A stretch of DNA of 64,000 nucleotides from Thermohalobaculum sp038534135 (GCA_038534135.1 JBCAXJ010000017.1:11940-75939); one strand, 5' to 3'. Positions 44,803 to 53,708 are shown, counted from the first letter of the stretch. Numbers and translations are program-made. Notes: a model not told the origin generated them from the sequence alone.

Positions 44803-45759
44803 TCAACCCGGGTGCATGATTGGTGAGGTATACGTTGGATCGTGCGCCACCGGCGAAGGCCGTCCATCGCGCAAAGCCGCCAATACGTCCGAGAAGCGCG
44901 TCTCATAGCGAAAGCCAAGATCGCGCTCGATCAAGGTCCCGTCATAGACGCGTCCCAGCGATTTCGGAAGACTCCAGCCTTCCCGAGCGTAAAGCGCGTC
45001 TGCCTCCGGGAAGCGATCAAGCGTCACAGCGCGTGCATCCGTCTTGAGCGCCTGTGTGTCAGACCGCGCGAACGGCGTCGGCGCCGAGACGATGTAGAGC
45101 CCAAAGCCCCTCTCGCTCACGCGCTCAAGCGCCGTCAGATGGGCCCGCGCCATGTCCCTGACCGTGGCACGGCGGTTCAGCAACTCGTTGGCTTTGAGGT
45201 TTGGACCCGACACGTCGGCGAGCGTGTCGTCGTCTTCCGGAAAGAACCGCGCCGTTCGCAGAATCACGACGGCCAATCCCCGCTCGATGTGGTGCTGGCG
45301 GCACAACGCCTCCGCCGCCAATTTGGTCACACCATAGATGTTGCGCGGCTCTATGGGGCCCGACGTTTCATCCAGCCAGATCGCCATGTCCGATTGCTCG
45401 GTCCTGATCCGCTGGCTGATCATCAGCGACGTGGTCGACGTGAAGATGAAGCGCTGCACACCATGGCGACACACGGCTTCCAGAAGGTTCAGCGTGCCCG
45501 TGACATTGACGTCCACGAACGCCTGCTGCGGGTAGCGCGCAATGTCGGGCTTGTGCAGAGCGCCTGCGTGGATGACACCGTCGAAGCGATGTTGCGTGAA
45601 CAGTTTATCGATCGCAGCGCGATCGGCGACGCTGGCGATAACATCGGTCCATGCCGAGCCGACGACGTCCAGACCCAGCGGCTCATGCCCGGCTTCGCGG
45701 AGTATGGGAAACAGATGCCGCCCCAGCCAACCGGAAGACCCTGTGACAAGAACCTTCAT
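44803..45759 (-). CDS. NAD-dependent epimerase/dehydratase (extended SDR)
   Basis: A 318-residue extended SDR: MKVLVTGSSGWLGRHLF (NAD-binding G-x2-G-x2-G variant), IHAGALHKPDIA, TSTTSLM and the catalytic YGVTK (Y-x3-K). Such enzymes act on nucleotide sugars or related substrates. The ATG at 45759 starts exactly at the Rossmann strand; the frame upstream contains a tandem-repeat spacer. On the same strand as ytoQ, 90 bp downstream. Confidence 0.87.
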   Translation of the reverse strand: MKVLVTGSSGWLGRHLFPILREAGHEPLGLDVVGSAWTDVIASVADRAAIDKLFTQHRFDGVIHAGALHKPDIARYPQQAFVDVNVTGTLNLLEAVCRHGVQRFIFTSTTSLMISQRIRTEQSDMAIWLDETSGPIEPRNIYGVTKLAAEALCRQHHIERGLAVVILRTARFFPEDDDTLADVSGPNLKANELLNRRATVRDMARAHLTALERVSERGFGLYIVSAPTPFARSDTQALKTDARAVTLDRFPEADALYAREGWSLPKSLGRVYDGTLIERDLGFRYETRFSDVLAALRDGRPSPVAHDPTYTSPIMHPG

Positions 45760-45786
45760 GCCGTCACCTGCCAGACAACCCGGCGC

Positions 45787-45831
45787 ACCTGTTTGCAAGA
45801 GACCTGTTTGCCAAAGACCTGTTTACCGGAG
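45787..45831. repeat. Three tandem imperfect 15-bp repeats
   Basis: Three copies follow one another: ACCTGTTTGCAAGAG (45787-45801), ACCTGTTTGCCAAAG (45802-45816) and ACCTGTTTACCGGAG (45817-45831). They lie in the 90-bp spacer between ytoQ and the epimerase gene. Copy number could vary by slippage; no function is evident. Confidence 0.75.
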
Positions 45832-45849
45832 AGCTGGCGCAAGACCGGT

Positions 45850-46311
45850 TCAGGCCGCGCCCGGAAGAACGCCGTTCAAGCAGTAGTCGAGGATCTCGAC
45901 GACCTGGGCCGGGGTCTCAGCGACGGCCTCGGCCGCCTCGTCGACTTCCTTCAACGCATGCTGATGATCCGCGCCGTGAAGGATGATCAGGGACTTTCCC
46001 AGCGCGGCCGCATAGCCCGCGTCGAAGGCCGCGTTCCATTGCTTGTACTTGTCGCCAAACCGCACGACGACCACGTCGGATTTCTCGATCAGTGTCCGCG
46101 TGCGGATGGCGTTCACGCCCGCGCCCTTGCGGTCGTGCCAGAACTTCTTGTCCTCGCCACCAAGGATCGTCACGCCGCAATCATCAGACGCACCGTGATC
46201 GGTCACCGGGGCGGTGAAACGGATGTCCAGGCCCTTGGCTTGGGCGCCGGAGACGATTTGCTCGCGCCAATCCGTATGGATCTCGCCGCTCAGGTAGACT
46301 TGCCATGTCAT
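45850..46311 (-). CDS. ytoQ: YtoQ-family protein
   Basis: A 153-residue protein matching the YtoQ family: WQVYLSGEIHTDWREQIV at the N-terminus, FTAPVTDHGASDDCGVTILGGE, and VVVVRFGDKYKQWNAAFDAGYAAALGKSLIILH. The fold resembles nucleoside 2-deoxyribosyltransferases, with Asp and Glu in the typical places, but the biochemical role is unknown. Cytoplasmic. It is upstream of the epimerase on the same strand. Confidence 0.87.
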   Translation of the reverse strand: MTWQVYLSGEIHTDWREQIVSGAQAKGLDIRFTAPVTDHGASDDCGVTILGGEDKKFWHDRKGAGVNAIRTRTLIEKSDVVVVRFGDKYKQWNAAFDAGYAAALGKSLIILHGADHQHALKEVDEAAEAVAETPAQVVEILDYCLNGVLPGAA

Positions 46312-46474
46312 CGATGCATCCTCCGCTTTGGGGTTTGGCGCGGAAGATAGCGGACACCCGGAATCTCACAACTGGATTCGGACGATAGAACACGTGCGGC
46401 CTGCCCGGGGCGAGGGTGGGTGTCGGGGAGAAATGCGCCCGACGGGCAGGCCGCAACCGGATTGGGTCGCAGGG

Positions 46475-47260
46475 TTAGACGATTGCCAATCCGGTATCCA
46501 ATGGGGCCCAAAGGCGGGGTCCACGGCATGTCATGCTGCGTGGCAAACCATCGGTCTGGCGCCGCGGTTCCTCGGCCAGAGGGTAGCGCTCGATCAGCCG
46601 CCAGGGCCTTCCGCGCCCGGGATTGCCCATCAGAGCAAGATCCGCGAGCACCTGCGGCTCGGCCAGAATGGTCGCCAGCGCCGGTGTCAGGTCATCCGCC
46701 ATGTCCATCGCGTCGGCCAGATCCATGCGATCGGTCAGCGCAATATGAAACCGGCCGGTTTCGAGCATCCCGGCATCGCTCCACGCGCCCATGCCGGGCA
46801 GGTAGATTCCCGCGACCGTGCTGGCGCCCGTATAATGCTGATGCCCGCCGTCGCGGCGGATCCCGCGGATCAGGTCGGTCAAGCAACGCGCGACCTGGTT
46901 CACCGACCGGCTTGGCCGCGCAAGCGTCAGCACAACCCGACCATCCATCACCATGACCTCGAGCTTCGGCAGGCGCACCGAGGGCAAAGCCTGCGACAAG
47001 GCCAGAAGCTTCTGATCCAGCGACCAGACCGTACGGCCGCGATCCAACCGGAACGGCGCCGACAAGGCAGCATGAAGCCCATAAGTCGCGTTCGAGCCCG
47101 GGGCTTCCGGGCGCCCGCGCCTGAGCCGGCGAATCTCTGGCAGGTCGGCCACCGCCCCGCGATCTGCACACCACCCGGTCCAGCCGGCGCCAAACACCGA
47201 CAAAGCCGAATCCGTGCGCGGGATCCAGTAGACGGCATAGTCCTCGTAGTCCTGATGCAT
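46475..47260 (-). CDS. DUF1045-family protein (2H phosphoesterase-like)
   Basis: A 261-residue protein starting MHQDYEDYAVYWIPR after a GGGAGG site. It matches DUF1045: an N-terminal FGAGWTGWC-type segment, then two H-x-A/T-L motifs (GLHAALSAPF and RFHIALTDR) as in 2H phosphoesterases. DUF1045 genes usually sit in phosphonate (phn) clusters, but no phn genes are nearby. Divergent from soeA with 201 bp between starts. Function unproven; possibly cyclic-phosphate hydrolysis. Confidence 0.85.
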   Translation of the reverse strand: MHQDYEDYAVYWIPRTDSALSVFGAGWTGWCADRGAVADLPEIRRLRRGRPEAPGSNATYGLHAALSAPFRLDRGRTVWSLDQKLLALSQALPSVRLPKLEVMVMDGRVVLTLARPSRSVNQVARCLTDLIRGIRRDGGHQHYTGASTVAGIYLPGMGAWSDAGMLETGRFHIALTDRMDLADAMDMADDLTPALATILAEPQVLADLALMGNPGRGRPWRLIERYPLAEEPRRQTDGLPRSMTCRGPRLWAPLDTGLAIV

Positions 47261-47461
47261 TGAAGCCTCCCACCTCTGATTGAAACAACGATACGCAGGT
47301 GCCCGTGATCCGAGTGTGAATTTTGTTACAATGCAGAATTTTCCTGATCGCGACTGGTTCATCACGGAGCGACTGACTGGTGCCACACGCCGCATGGCAG
47401 GGTTGCCATATCGCTCCATACCGTTAGGACATGCTGGTCCTGTACAATTGGGGGTGAGGTC

Positions 47462-50320
47462 ATGGCCGACGGATCGCAACCGGCGCTGGAGACATCTCCG
47501 CATGTCTCGGACGAGGTGCGCAAGACGACCTGCTACATGTGCGCCTGCCGCTGCGGCATCAACGTGCACCTGCGCGAGGGTCCGAACGGCGCACCGATGA
47601 TCCGCTATATCGAGGGCAATCGAGACCACCCGGTGAACAAGGGCGTGCTCTGTGCCAAGGGATCCGCCGGGATCATGCAGCACTACTCGCCCGCGCGGCT
47701 GATGAAGCCGCTGTTGCGGACGGGTGAACGCGGCTCTGGCGAGTTCAAGGAGATCTCGTGGGACGAGGCGCTGGGCACAGCCGCCGAGTGGCTCGCACCC
47801 CTGCGCGCCGATCCAAAGAAGCTCGCGTTCTTCACGGGCCGTGACCAATCACAGTCGCTGACCTCGTGGTGGGCGCAGAACTTCGGCACACCGAACTATG
47901 CGGCACATGGCGGGTTCTGCTCGGTCAACATGGCTGCCGCCGGGATCTACACGCTGGGCGGCGCGTTCTGGGAGTTCGGCTCGCCCGACTGGGACAAGAC
48001 CAAGTTCTTCATGGTCTTCGGCGTGGCCGAGGACCACGACTCGAACCCGATCAAGACCGGCATCGGCAACCTGAAGTCACGCGGCGGACGCGTGGTCGGC
48101 GTCAACCCTGTGCGCACCGGTTACAATGCGGTCGCCGATGAGTGGGTGGGCATCACGCCGGGTACAGACGGGCTGTTCATCCTGGCGCTGGTGCACGAGT
48201 TACTGCGCTCGGGCATGGTCGATGTCGACTATCTGCGCCGCTGGTCCAACGCGACCTGGCTGGTCAGCCGCGAGCCGGGCGAAGACTTTGGCCTGTTCGT
48301 TCGCGACGCCGACGGCAAGCCGCTGGTCTGGGACCGCGCGACGGGGTCCGCGCAACCCTTCGACAAACCCGGTCTGAAACCCGAGATGAAGGGCACCTTC
48401 ACCGCACCCGATGGCGGACAATGTCAGCCCTCGTTCGAGCTGATGGCCTCGAAGTATCTCGATCCGGAATTCGCGCCCGACGCCGTGGCCCAACGCTGCG
48501 GGATCTCTGCCGAACGCATTTGCCGCCTCGCCGCCGAGATTGCAGATGTGGCCTTCAACCAGTCCGAGGAGATCGCCTATCCCTGGACCGATTTCCGGGG
48601 CGAGACACACGAGACGATGATCATGCGCCCGGTCAGCTTCCACGCCATGCGCGGGATCTCGGCGCACTCGAACGGCTTCCAGACCTGCCGTGCCTTGCAT
48701 CTGCTGCAACTGCTGCTGGGCACGGTCGAGCGTCCGGGCGGGTTCCGCTTCAAGCCGCCCTATCCCAAGCCGATGGAGGCGCACCCTGCCCCGCATTCGC
48801 TGACCACGCCGAACGCACCGCTTGGCGGGCCGCATCTGGGGTTCGTGCGGGACCCCTCGGACCTCGCGATCGACGCTGACGGCACGCCCAACCGCATCGA
48901 CAAGGCGTTCACCTGGGAGAACCCGATGTCGGCCCACGGGCTGATGCACATGGTGATCTCGAACGCGCACGCGGGCGACCCGTACCCGATCGAATGCCTG
49001 ATGATGTACATGGCCAACATGGCCTGGAACTCGTCGATGAACACCTCCAGCGTGATGGAGATGCTGACCGACAAACGCGAGGACGGCGAATACAAGATTC
49101 CGAAGATCATCTACTCGGATGCATATTCCTCCGAGATGGTCGCCTATGCTGACCTGATCCTGCCCGACACCACGTATCTGGAGCGGCATGATTGCATCTC
49201 GCTGCTGGACCGCCCGATCGGAGAACTGGATGGCGTGGCCGACGCGATCCGCTGGCCGGTTGTCGAGCCGGAAAATCAGGCAGAAGGCCGCGACGTGCGC
49301 TGCTTCCAGTCGGCGCTGATCCAGCTTGGCGGCAAGCTCGGCCTGCCGGGACTGGTCGATGATGACGGCAACCCGCGCTACGAAGACTACGCCGATTACA
49401 TCACCAACCACCAGCGCCGCCCCGGAGTCGGGCCTCTGGCCGGTTGGCGCGGCGAGGATGGCGAGGGCAAGGGGCGTGGCGCGCCGAACCCCAACCAGAT
49501 CGACAAGTACATCGAAAACGGCGGTTTCTGGCTGGAGCATATCCCGCATGACTGCCTCTACATGCGGCCCTTCAATCAGAAGTACCAGGACTGGGCGGTC
49601 GAGATGGGCTTCTTCGACAAGCCCTTCCCGTACGTGTTTCAGATGTATGTCGAGCCGCTGCGCAAGTTCCAGCTTGCCGCCGAAGGCCATGGCGAACATC
49701 AACCCCCCGAACACCTGCGCGAGCAGCTCAAGATGGCGATGGACCCGCTGCCGGTCTGGTGGGAACCGTTCGAACAGGCGCAGGTCGACAACTCGGAATA
49801 CCCACTGCACGCAATCACCCAGCGCCCCGCCGCGATGTACCACGCCTGGGGCTCGCAGAACGCATGGCTGCGCCAGATCCACGGCGAGAACCCTATGTAC
49901 GTGCCGGGCAAGGTCTGTGACGAACACGGTTTGAAGTCCGGCGACTGGGCGTATGTCTCCTCGCACCACGGGCGCATCAAGGTGAAGATCGCCCGGATGG
50001 ACGCGGTCAACGAGAAGACGCTCTGGACCTGGAACGCCATTGGGAAGCGTGAAGGCGCCTGGGCTTTGGACCGCGGCGCGCCCGAGGCCAAGCGCGGCTT
50101 CCTGCTGAACCATCTGATCCACGAACTGCTGCCCCCGAAGGGCGACGGCCTACGCTGGTCGAACTCGGACCCGGTGACCGGACAGGCGGCCTGGTACGAC
50201 CTGCGTGTGAAGATCGAGAAGGCCGAGGATGGGGTAGAGATGTCCGAACCGAGGGCTGAGGCACAGAAGTCTCCGACCAAGGCCAAGCCGGAAGAACTGA
50301 CCTACGGGAAAGAGTGGTGA
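47462..50320 (+). CDS. soeA: Sulfite dehydrogenase (quinone) molybdopterin subunit, SoeA-like
   Basis: A 952-residue bis-MGD molybdoenzyme of the DMSO-reductase family. The [4Fe-4S] motif is C24-x2-C27-x3-C31-x32-C64 (CYMCACRCG, GVLCAKG). Segments HGGFCSVNMAAAG and FMVFGVAEDHDSNPIK bind the cofactor and DLILPDTTYLERHD follows. There is no Tat signal, so the catalytic subunit faces the cytoplasm, as for SoeABC rather than periplasmic PsrA or DmsA. Length and partners (FeS subunit, DmsC-type anchor) match sulfite:quinone oxidoreductase of Allochromatium and roseobacters. It would oxidise sulfite from organosulfur degradation. GTG-start gene overlap at its TGA. A polysulfide- or other S-substrate reductase cannot be fully excluded. 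Confidence 0.82.
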   Translation: MADGSQPALETSPHVSDEVRKTTCYMCACRCGINVHLREGPNGAPMIRYIEGNRDHPVNKGVLCAKGSAGIMQHYSPARLMKPLLRTGERGSGEFKEISWDEALGTAAEWLAPLRADPKKLAFFTGRDQSQSLTSWWAQNFGTPNYAAHGGFCSVNMAAAGIYTLGGAFWEFGSPDWDKTKFFMVFGVAEDHDSNPIKTGIGNLKSRGGRVVGVNPVRTGYNAVADEWVGITPGTDGLFILALVHELLRSGMVDVDYLRRWSNATWLVSREPGEDFGLFVRDADGKPLVWDRATGSAQPFDKPGLKPEMKGTFTAPDGGQCQPSFELMASKYLDPEFAPDAVAQRCGISAERICRLAAEIADVAFNQSEEIAYPWTDFRGETHETMIMRPVSFHAMRGISAHSNGFQTCRALHLLQLLLGTVERPGGFRFKPPYPKPMEAHPAPHSLTTPNAPLGGPHLGFVRDPSDLAIDADGTPNRIDKAFTWENPMSAHGLMHMVISNAHAGDPYPIECLMMYMANMAWNSSMNTSSVMEMLTDKREDGEYKIPKIIYSDAYSSEMVAYADLILPDTTYLERHDCISLLDRPIGELDGVADAIRWPVVEPENQAEGRDVRCFQSALIQLGGKLGLPGLVDDDGNPRYEDYADYITNHQRRPGVGPLAGWRGEDGEGKGRGAPNPNQIDKYIENGGFWLEHIPHDCLYMRPFNQKYQDWAVEMGFFDKPFPYVFQMYVEPLRKFQLAAEGHGEHQPPEHLREQLKMAMDPLPVWWEPFEQAQVDNSEYPLHAITQRPAAMYHAWGSQNAWLRQIHGENPMYVPGKVCDEHGLKSGDWAYVSSHHGRIKVKIARMDAVNEKTLWTWNAIGKREGAWALDRGAPEAKRGFLLNHLIHELLPPKGDGLRWSNSDPVTGQAAWYDLRVKIEKAEDGVEMSEPRAEAQKSPTKAKPEELTYGKEW

Positions 50321-50787
50321 GACTTCCTAAAGCTTTTTTGTCAGTGTTTCTAGTGGCCCTAATTTGTGGTCCCTTGTTCGCACAAGCTAGTCAGAAACTA
50401 AGCGAGCTTTCATGGCGCTCCGTCGCTGGCTTTGAATGTGCGACCCTCCAACACTTAGCCAAAGAAGGTTCTTCAGGCGCTTACTTCACCGTTGGAGTTG
50501 AGTCTGGCAGAGAATTCTGGAGAACATTTGAACAACTTGGCGAACCAGAATCGACCAATACAGATAACATTGAACCGAGATTTCTACTGTCCACTCAATA
50601 TAGGGAACTTGTCGGCGTCTCTGCCGATTTCCAGCTTGGTTATCTTTGGCACAGTGTTTGGAACGCTACCCAGCGCGCAATCGAAGAATTGAGCGAAGAA
50701 ACAACGTCGCGAGGGCAGACCAACGCTAATACGGCCATCGCATTGACGCAAATACAAAACAGAAACTGCGAGTGGATCCTTAAATGA
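50317..50787 (+). CDS. Unknown secreted protein inserted between soeA and soeB
   Basis: A 156-residue protein starting at GTG 50317, whose GTG overlaps the soeA TGA by three bases within GTGA; the 50314 GTG is an alternative. A signal peptide (MRLPKAFLSVFLVALICGPLFAQA) suggests export, with cleavage after AQA. The mature part holds two Cys (C41, C151) that could form a disulfide; no motif is recognised. Codon use is unlike neighbours (frequent CTA, TTA, AAA, ATA, AGA) and the DNA is clearly AT-richer. Its TGA overlaps the soeB ATG. This looks like a recently acquired gene set into the operon without breaking coupling. Confidence 0.7.
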   Translation: MRLPKAFLSVFLVALICGPLFAQASQKLSELSWRSVAGFECATLQHLAKEGSSGAYFTVGVESGREFWRTFEQLGEPESTNTDNIEPRFLLSTQYRELVGVSADFQLGYLWHSVWNATQRAIEELSEETTSRGQTNANTAIALTQIQNRNCEWILK

Positions 50788-51521
50788 CCACCCTCCCCGA
50801 ACGCACCGAGAAGAAGCTCGGCCTCGTCATCGACCTCGACATCTGTGTCGGTTGCCATGCCTGTGCTGTGAACTGCAAGGAGTGGAACACAGGCGGCTAT
50901 GGCGCGGCTCTGTCGGATCAGGATCCTTATGGTTCCGATCCCACCGGCACCTGGCTGAACCGCATCCACACCTACGAGGTCCAGCCGCATCAGGGCGAAG
51001 CCCAGATCGTCCACTTCCCGAAATCGTGCCTGCATTGCGAGGATGCGCCCTGTGTGACGGTTTGCCCGACCGGCGCCAGCTACAAGCGGGTCGAGGACGG
51101 CATCGTCCTGGTCAACGAGGATCACTGTATGGGCTGCGGGCTCTGCGCCTGGGCCTGTCCTTACGGCGCGCGCGAACTCGACGCGGCGGCGGGCGTTATG
51201 AAGAAGTGCACGCTCTGCGTTGACCGGATCTACAACGAGAACATCCCGGAAGAAGACCGCGTCCCTGCTTGCGTCAAGTCCTGCCCGGCAGGCGCACGCC
51301 ATTTCGGCGATCTCTCGGACGCGGATTCTGAGGTCTCCCAACTGGTCTCGGAACGTGGCGGGCTCGACCTGATGCCGGAACAGAACACGAAGCCGGTCAA
51401 CAAGTACCTCCCGCCAAAGCCAAAGGACACGCCCGTGCCGAACCTGAACCTGGCGAAGCTGGCGGAGCCCGAGGCGAAGGGCTTCCTCGGCTGGCTCGAC
51501 CGCGCGCTGGAGAAGATCTGA
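50784..51521 (+). CDS. soeB: Four-cluster ferredoxin subunit of sulfite dehydrogenase, SoeB-like
   Basis: A 245-residue electron-transfer subunit with four [4Fe-4S] Cys groups: C21-x2-C24-x2-C27-x3-C31 (CVGCHACAVNC), SCLHCEDAPCVTVCPTG, CMGCGLCAWACPYG and CTLCVDRI with ACVKSCPAG. It relays electrons from SoeA to the quinone-reducing membrane subunit. No Tat signal, consistent with a cytoplasmic orientation. The ATG at 50784 overlaps the inserted gene by four bases (ATGA), and the TGA shares a base with the soeC ATG. Confidence 0.87.
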   Translation: MTTLPERTEKKLGLVIDLDICVGCHACAVNCKEWNTGGYGAALSDQDPYGSDPTGTWLNRIHTYEVQPHQGEAQIVHFPKSCLHCEDAPCVTVCPTGASYKRVEDGIVLVNEDHCMGCGLCAWACPYGARELDAAAGVMKKCTLCVDRIYNENIPEEDRVPACVKSCPAGARHFGDLSDADSEVSQLVSERGGLDLMPEQNTKPVNKYLPPKPKDTPVPNLNLAKLAEPEAKGFLGWLDRALEKI

Positions 51522-52432
51522 TGCATCCTGCTCCGTCGCTAATCGCCTTCACCGTCCTGTCGGGTCTTGGCATGGGTATGATCGCCTGGGTCGGACTCGG
51601 CCTGGGTGATTGGGATCACACCTTCGGATGGATCGCAGGTATTCTCTCGTTGATGGTTGGCGGGATTGGTGGTGTCGCATCCGTCGGTCACCTCGCACGC
51701 CCTGACCGCGCCTGGCGCGCGTTCACGCAGTGGCGCTCGTCCTGGCTGTCGCGCGAGGCCTGCCTGATGGTCACGGCGAAGGTGACGTTCACGCTGTACC
51801 TGGGCTTCTGGCTGCTGCTGGGGATCGAACTGAAACTGCTCGGCTGGATCGCCGCTGCGCTGGCCATGGCGACAGTCTATGCAACCGCGATGATCTATGC
51901 GCAGCTTCGCACAGTGCCTATGTGGTCGGGAACGCCGACGCCCTTCATGTTCATGGTCCTGTCCCTGACCGGAGGGCTTCTGGCGACAGGTGCCATCAAG
52001 GGGCTGGTCGGCCTGGAGACGCCGGTCCTCTACAGCCTCGCCTGGTTGGTCGTTGCCGCGGGCACGGTGATCTGGTGGACCCAGCAGGCCGCCGGTGCCG
52101 GGCGCAGCCTGGATGGCTCAACCATGGAGACGGCGACGGGCCTGGGCAATATCGGCCGGGTCAAGATGCTGGAGGGGCCGCACACAGGCTCGAACTATCT
52201 GCTGAGCGAGATGGCGTTCGAGGTCGGTCGCGCCCGCGCCTTCCAGCTTCGCAAGATCGGGGCTTTCGCCGGGTTCGTCCTGCCATTGGTGCTGACGCTG
52301 CTGGCCTTGGGCGTGGGTGGCTGGGCGATGCTGATCGCGCTGCTGTGTCATATCGGCGGCATGATGGCACTGCGCTGGCTGTTCTTTGCCGAGGCCCGCC
52401 ACGTCCAGGCGCTGTATTACGGCATGCGCTGA
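51521..52432 (+). CDS. soeC: DmsC-type membrane anchor of sulfite dehydrogenase, SoeC-like
   Basis: A 303-residue integral membrane protein with about eight TM helices (SLIAFTVLSGLGMGMIAWVG, IAGILSLMVGGIGGVASVGHL, FTLYLGFWLLLGIEL, WIAAALAMATVYATAMIYAQL, and later ones to LALGVGGWAMLIALL). This matches the DmsC/YnfH family that anchors the complex and passes electrons to quinone. The GxGGxxSVGHLARPDRAWRAF segment is typical. A palindromic repeat follows 3 bp after the stop. Confidence 0.87.
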   Translation: MHPAPSLIAFTVLSGLGMGMIAWVGLGLGDWDHTFGWIAGILSLMVGGIGGVASVGHLARPDRAWRAFTQWRSSWLSREACLMVTAKVTFTLYLGFWLLLGIELKLLGWIAAALAMATVYATAMIYAQLRTVPMWSGTPTPFMFMVLSLTGGLLATGAIKGLVGLETPVLYSLAWLVVAAGTVIWWTQQAAGAGRSLDGSTMETATGLGNIGRVKMLEGPHTGSNYLLSEMAFEVGRARAFQLRKIGAFAGFVLPLVLTLLALGVGGWAMLIALLCHIGGMMALRWLFFAEARHVQALYYGMR

Positions 52433-52434
52433 CC

Positions 52435-52461
52435 CGTAGGGTGCGCAGTGCGCACCCTACG
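52435..52461. repeat. CGTAGGGTG palindromic element after soeC
   Basis: CGTAGGGTGCGCA (52435-52447) and its exact complement TGCGCACCCTACG (52449-52461) flank a single base, a 27-bp near-perfect palindrome. It can fold as a strong hairpin and could act as a terminator or REP-like element in the gap between the soe operon and the PI-PLC gene. A second element with the same CACCCTACG arm is at about 58624-58649. Confidence 0.75.
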
Positions 52462-52472
52462 ATATCGACCAG

Positions 52473-53708
52473 TTAGCGTTTGCCGACCTTCAGGTATTTC
52501 TGCTTGGTGTTCGAGTTGTGGCACAGCGCGTCCGCATCCCACGAACCCGACATTTTCTTCCATTTGCCGTTCGCCTGGCAGAAGAAACGCAGGTCTTTCC
52601 AGGTCGCCCGGTTGCACTTCGGGAAGACGTACTTGTTGTACGCACCGCCCTTGATCTTGATCACCGTGCCGACGCTCGCCCTGGGCATCTGGAACTTCGC
52701 ATAGGTGTGGTCGCTCCGCGTCTTCCAGGTTTTCGGAGCGCACATCCGGGTCGATTTGAAGTTGGACTTGATGATCCGGTAGAGCAGTTTCTCGCCCGGG
52801 AAATCCATGATCATGACGCCGTTCTGCTTGCTCCCGGTGTATGGCCCCAGTTTCTTGTAGGCATCGCCGTTCGTTGCGCGGGCCACATCCTTCGGGATCA
52901 TGCCGATCGCACCGCTCAGATGGTTCAGGACCAGCTTCGAGCTTTTGCGCGCCTTGTCCACATAACTGCGAACCTTCCGCTTCTTCTGCGGCAACGAGAC
53001 CGTGTCCGACCCGAATGGATTGTCGTGGGCCATGTAGTAGACCTTGTACGAATCCTGGATCGTCGTGTTGGTTCCGCTGTAGCTGATCCCCTGACCCGAG
53101 AAACTCGCATTGCGCAGGACCAGCACTTTGCCGCGAACGTCGCCGAGCGTGGGCAGCGTTGTGCGTTGCGGCACGAACATGCTGCCATAGGTGCGCATAT
53201 AGCCGCTCCAGATCTTCGAGAAACTGTCCGATCCTTTCTCGGCCTTGTGCTCCTCCTTGACCCGCATCAGGATGACCTCGGACGGGTTGGCGTTCAGGAA
53301 GCTGCGAACCTGGTTCAAAACGTCGCCGAACATGATCTTCTGAAAACACGGCCCGTGATGAATAGCGAACGAGTCCTTCGTCCGGCGATTGCGGATGTCG
53401 AAGTACCTGATCCCCGCGTCCAACTGTTCCCGGACGCTCCACGATTGCGTCTCACAGGCAGTGCCGCCATGCCGTGCGCCGGTGTCATGCGTGCCGGGGA
53501 TCGAGATTGAAGCCAGTTTCTTGTCATCGGGCAGGTACTTCATCCAGTCCTTGCCGACCTGCGTCATCCAGGACTTTGGCGCACTGGACGACGTCATCGT
53601 CGAGCCCGACTTGCTGTCTTCGTCAAGGAACGGGAACTCCGCCGCCTGAGCAGCCTGAAGCGAGAATACCGTTAGTCCAATTGCAGAAAATCTGAGAAGT
53701 CTCATCAT
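52473..53708 (-). CDS. Secreted phosphatidylinositol-specific phospholipase C-like protein
   Basis: A 411-residue protein with a signal peptide (MMRLLRFSAIGLTVFSLQAAQAA). The PI-PLC X domain shows LASISIPGTHDTGARHGG (first catalytic His), EQLDAGIRYFDIRNRRTKDSFAIHHGP (second His) and KEEHK, as in bacterial PI-PLC/GDPD-like enzymes. The basic C-terminal ~90 residues (KSNFKSTRMCAPKTWK, KGGAYNKYVFPKCNRATWKD) contain paired Cys and are an added domain, possibly substrate binding. The ATG at 53708 has a GGAG site. Extracellular phospholipase or phosphodiesterase is expected; the true substrate may not be PI. It has its own near-consensus promoter. Confidence 0.82.
   Translation of the reverse strand: MMRLLRFSAIGLTVFSLQAAQAAEFPFLDEDSKSGSTMTSSSAPKSWMTQVGKDWMKYLPDDKKLASISIPGTHDTGARHGGTACETQSWSVREQLDAGIRYFDIRNRRTKDSFAIHHGPCFQKIMFGDVLNQVRSFLNANPSEVILMRVKEEHKAEKGSDSFSKIWSGYMRTYGSMFVPQRTTLPTLGDVRGKVLVLRNASFSGQGISYSGTNTTIQDSYKVYYMAHDNPFGSDTVSLPQKKRKVRSYVDKARKSSKLVLNHLSGAIGMIPKDVARATNGDAYKKLGPYTGSKQNGVMIMDFPGEKLLYRIIKSNFKSTRMCAPKTWKTRSDHTYAKFQMPRASVGTVIKIKGGAYNKYVFPKCNRATWKDLRFFCQANGKWKKMSGSWDADALCHNSNTKQKYLKVGKR

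Noticed and set aside
44842..46350. Plus-strand open frame of 502 codons over the epimerase and ytoQ genes
   Set aside because: Antisense shadow; spans the tandem repeat and has low-complexity sequence.
48200..50122. Minus-strand open frame of 640 codons inside soeA
   Set aside because: Antisense to a clear molybdoenzyme gene; no ribosome site or domain.
50317..50400. Lipobox in the soe-inserted protein (Leu-Ile-Cys-Gly)
   Set aside because: The residue two before Cys is Leu-Ile rather than Ala/Ser-Gly/Ala, and the Cys is in the middle of the hydrophobic core; signal peptidase I cleavage after Ala-Gln-Ala fits better.
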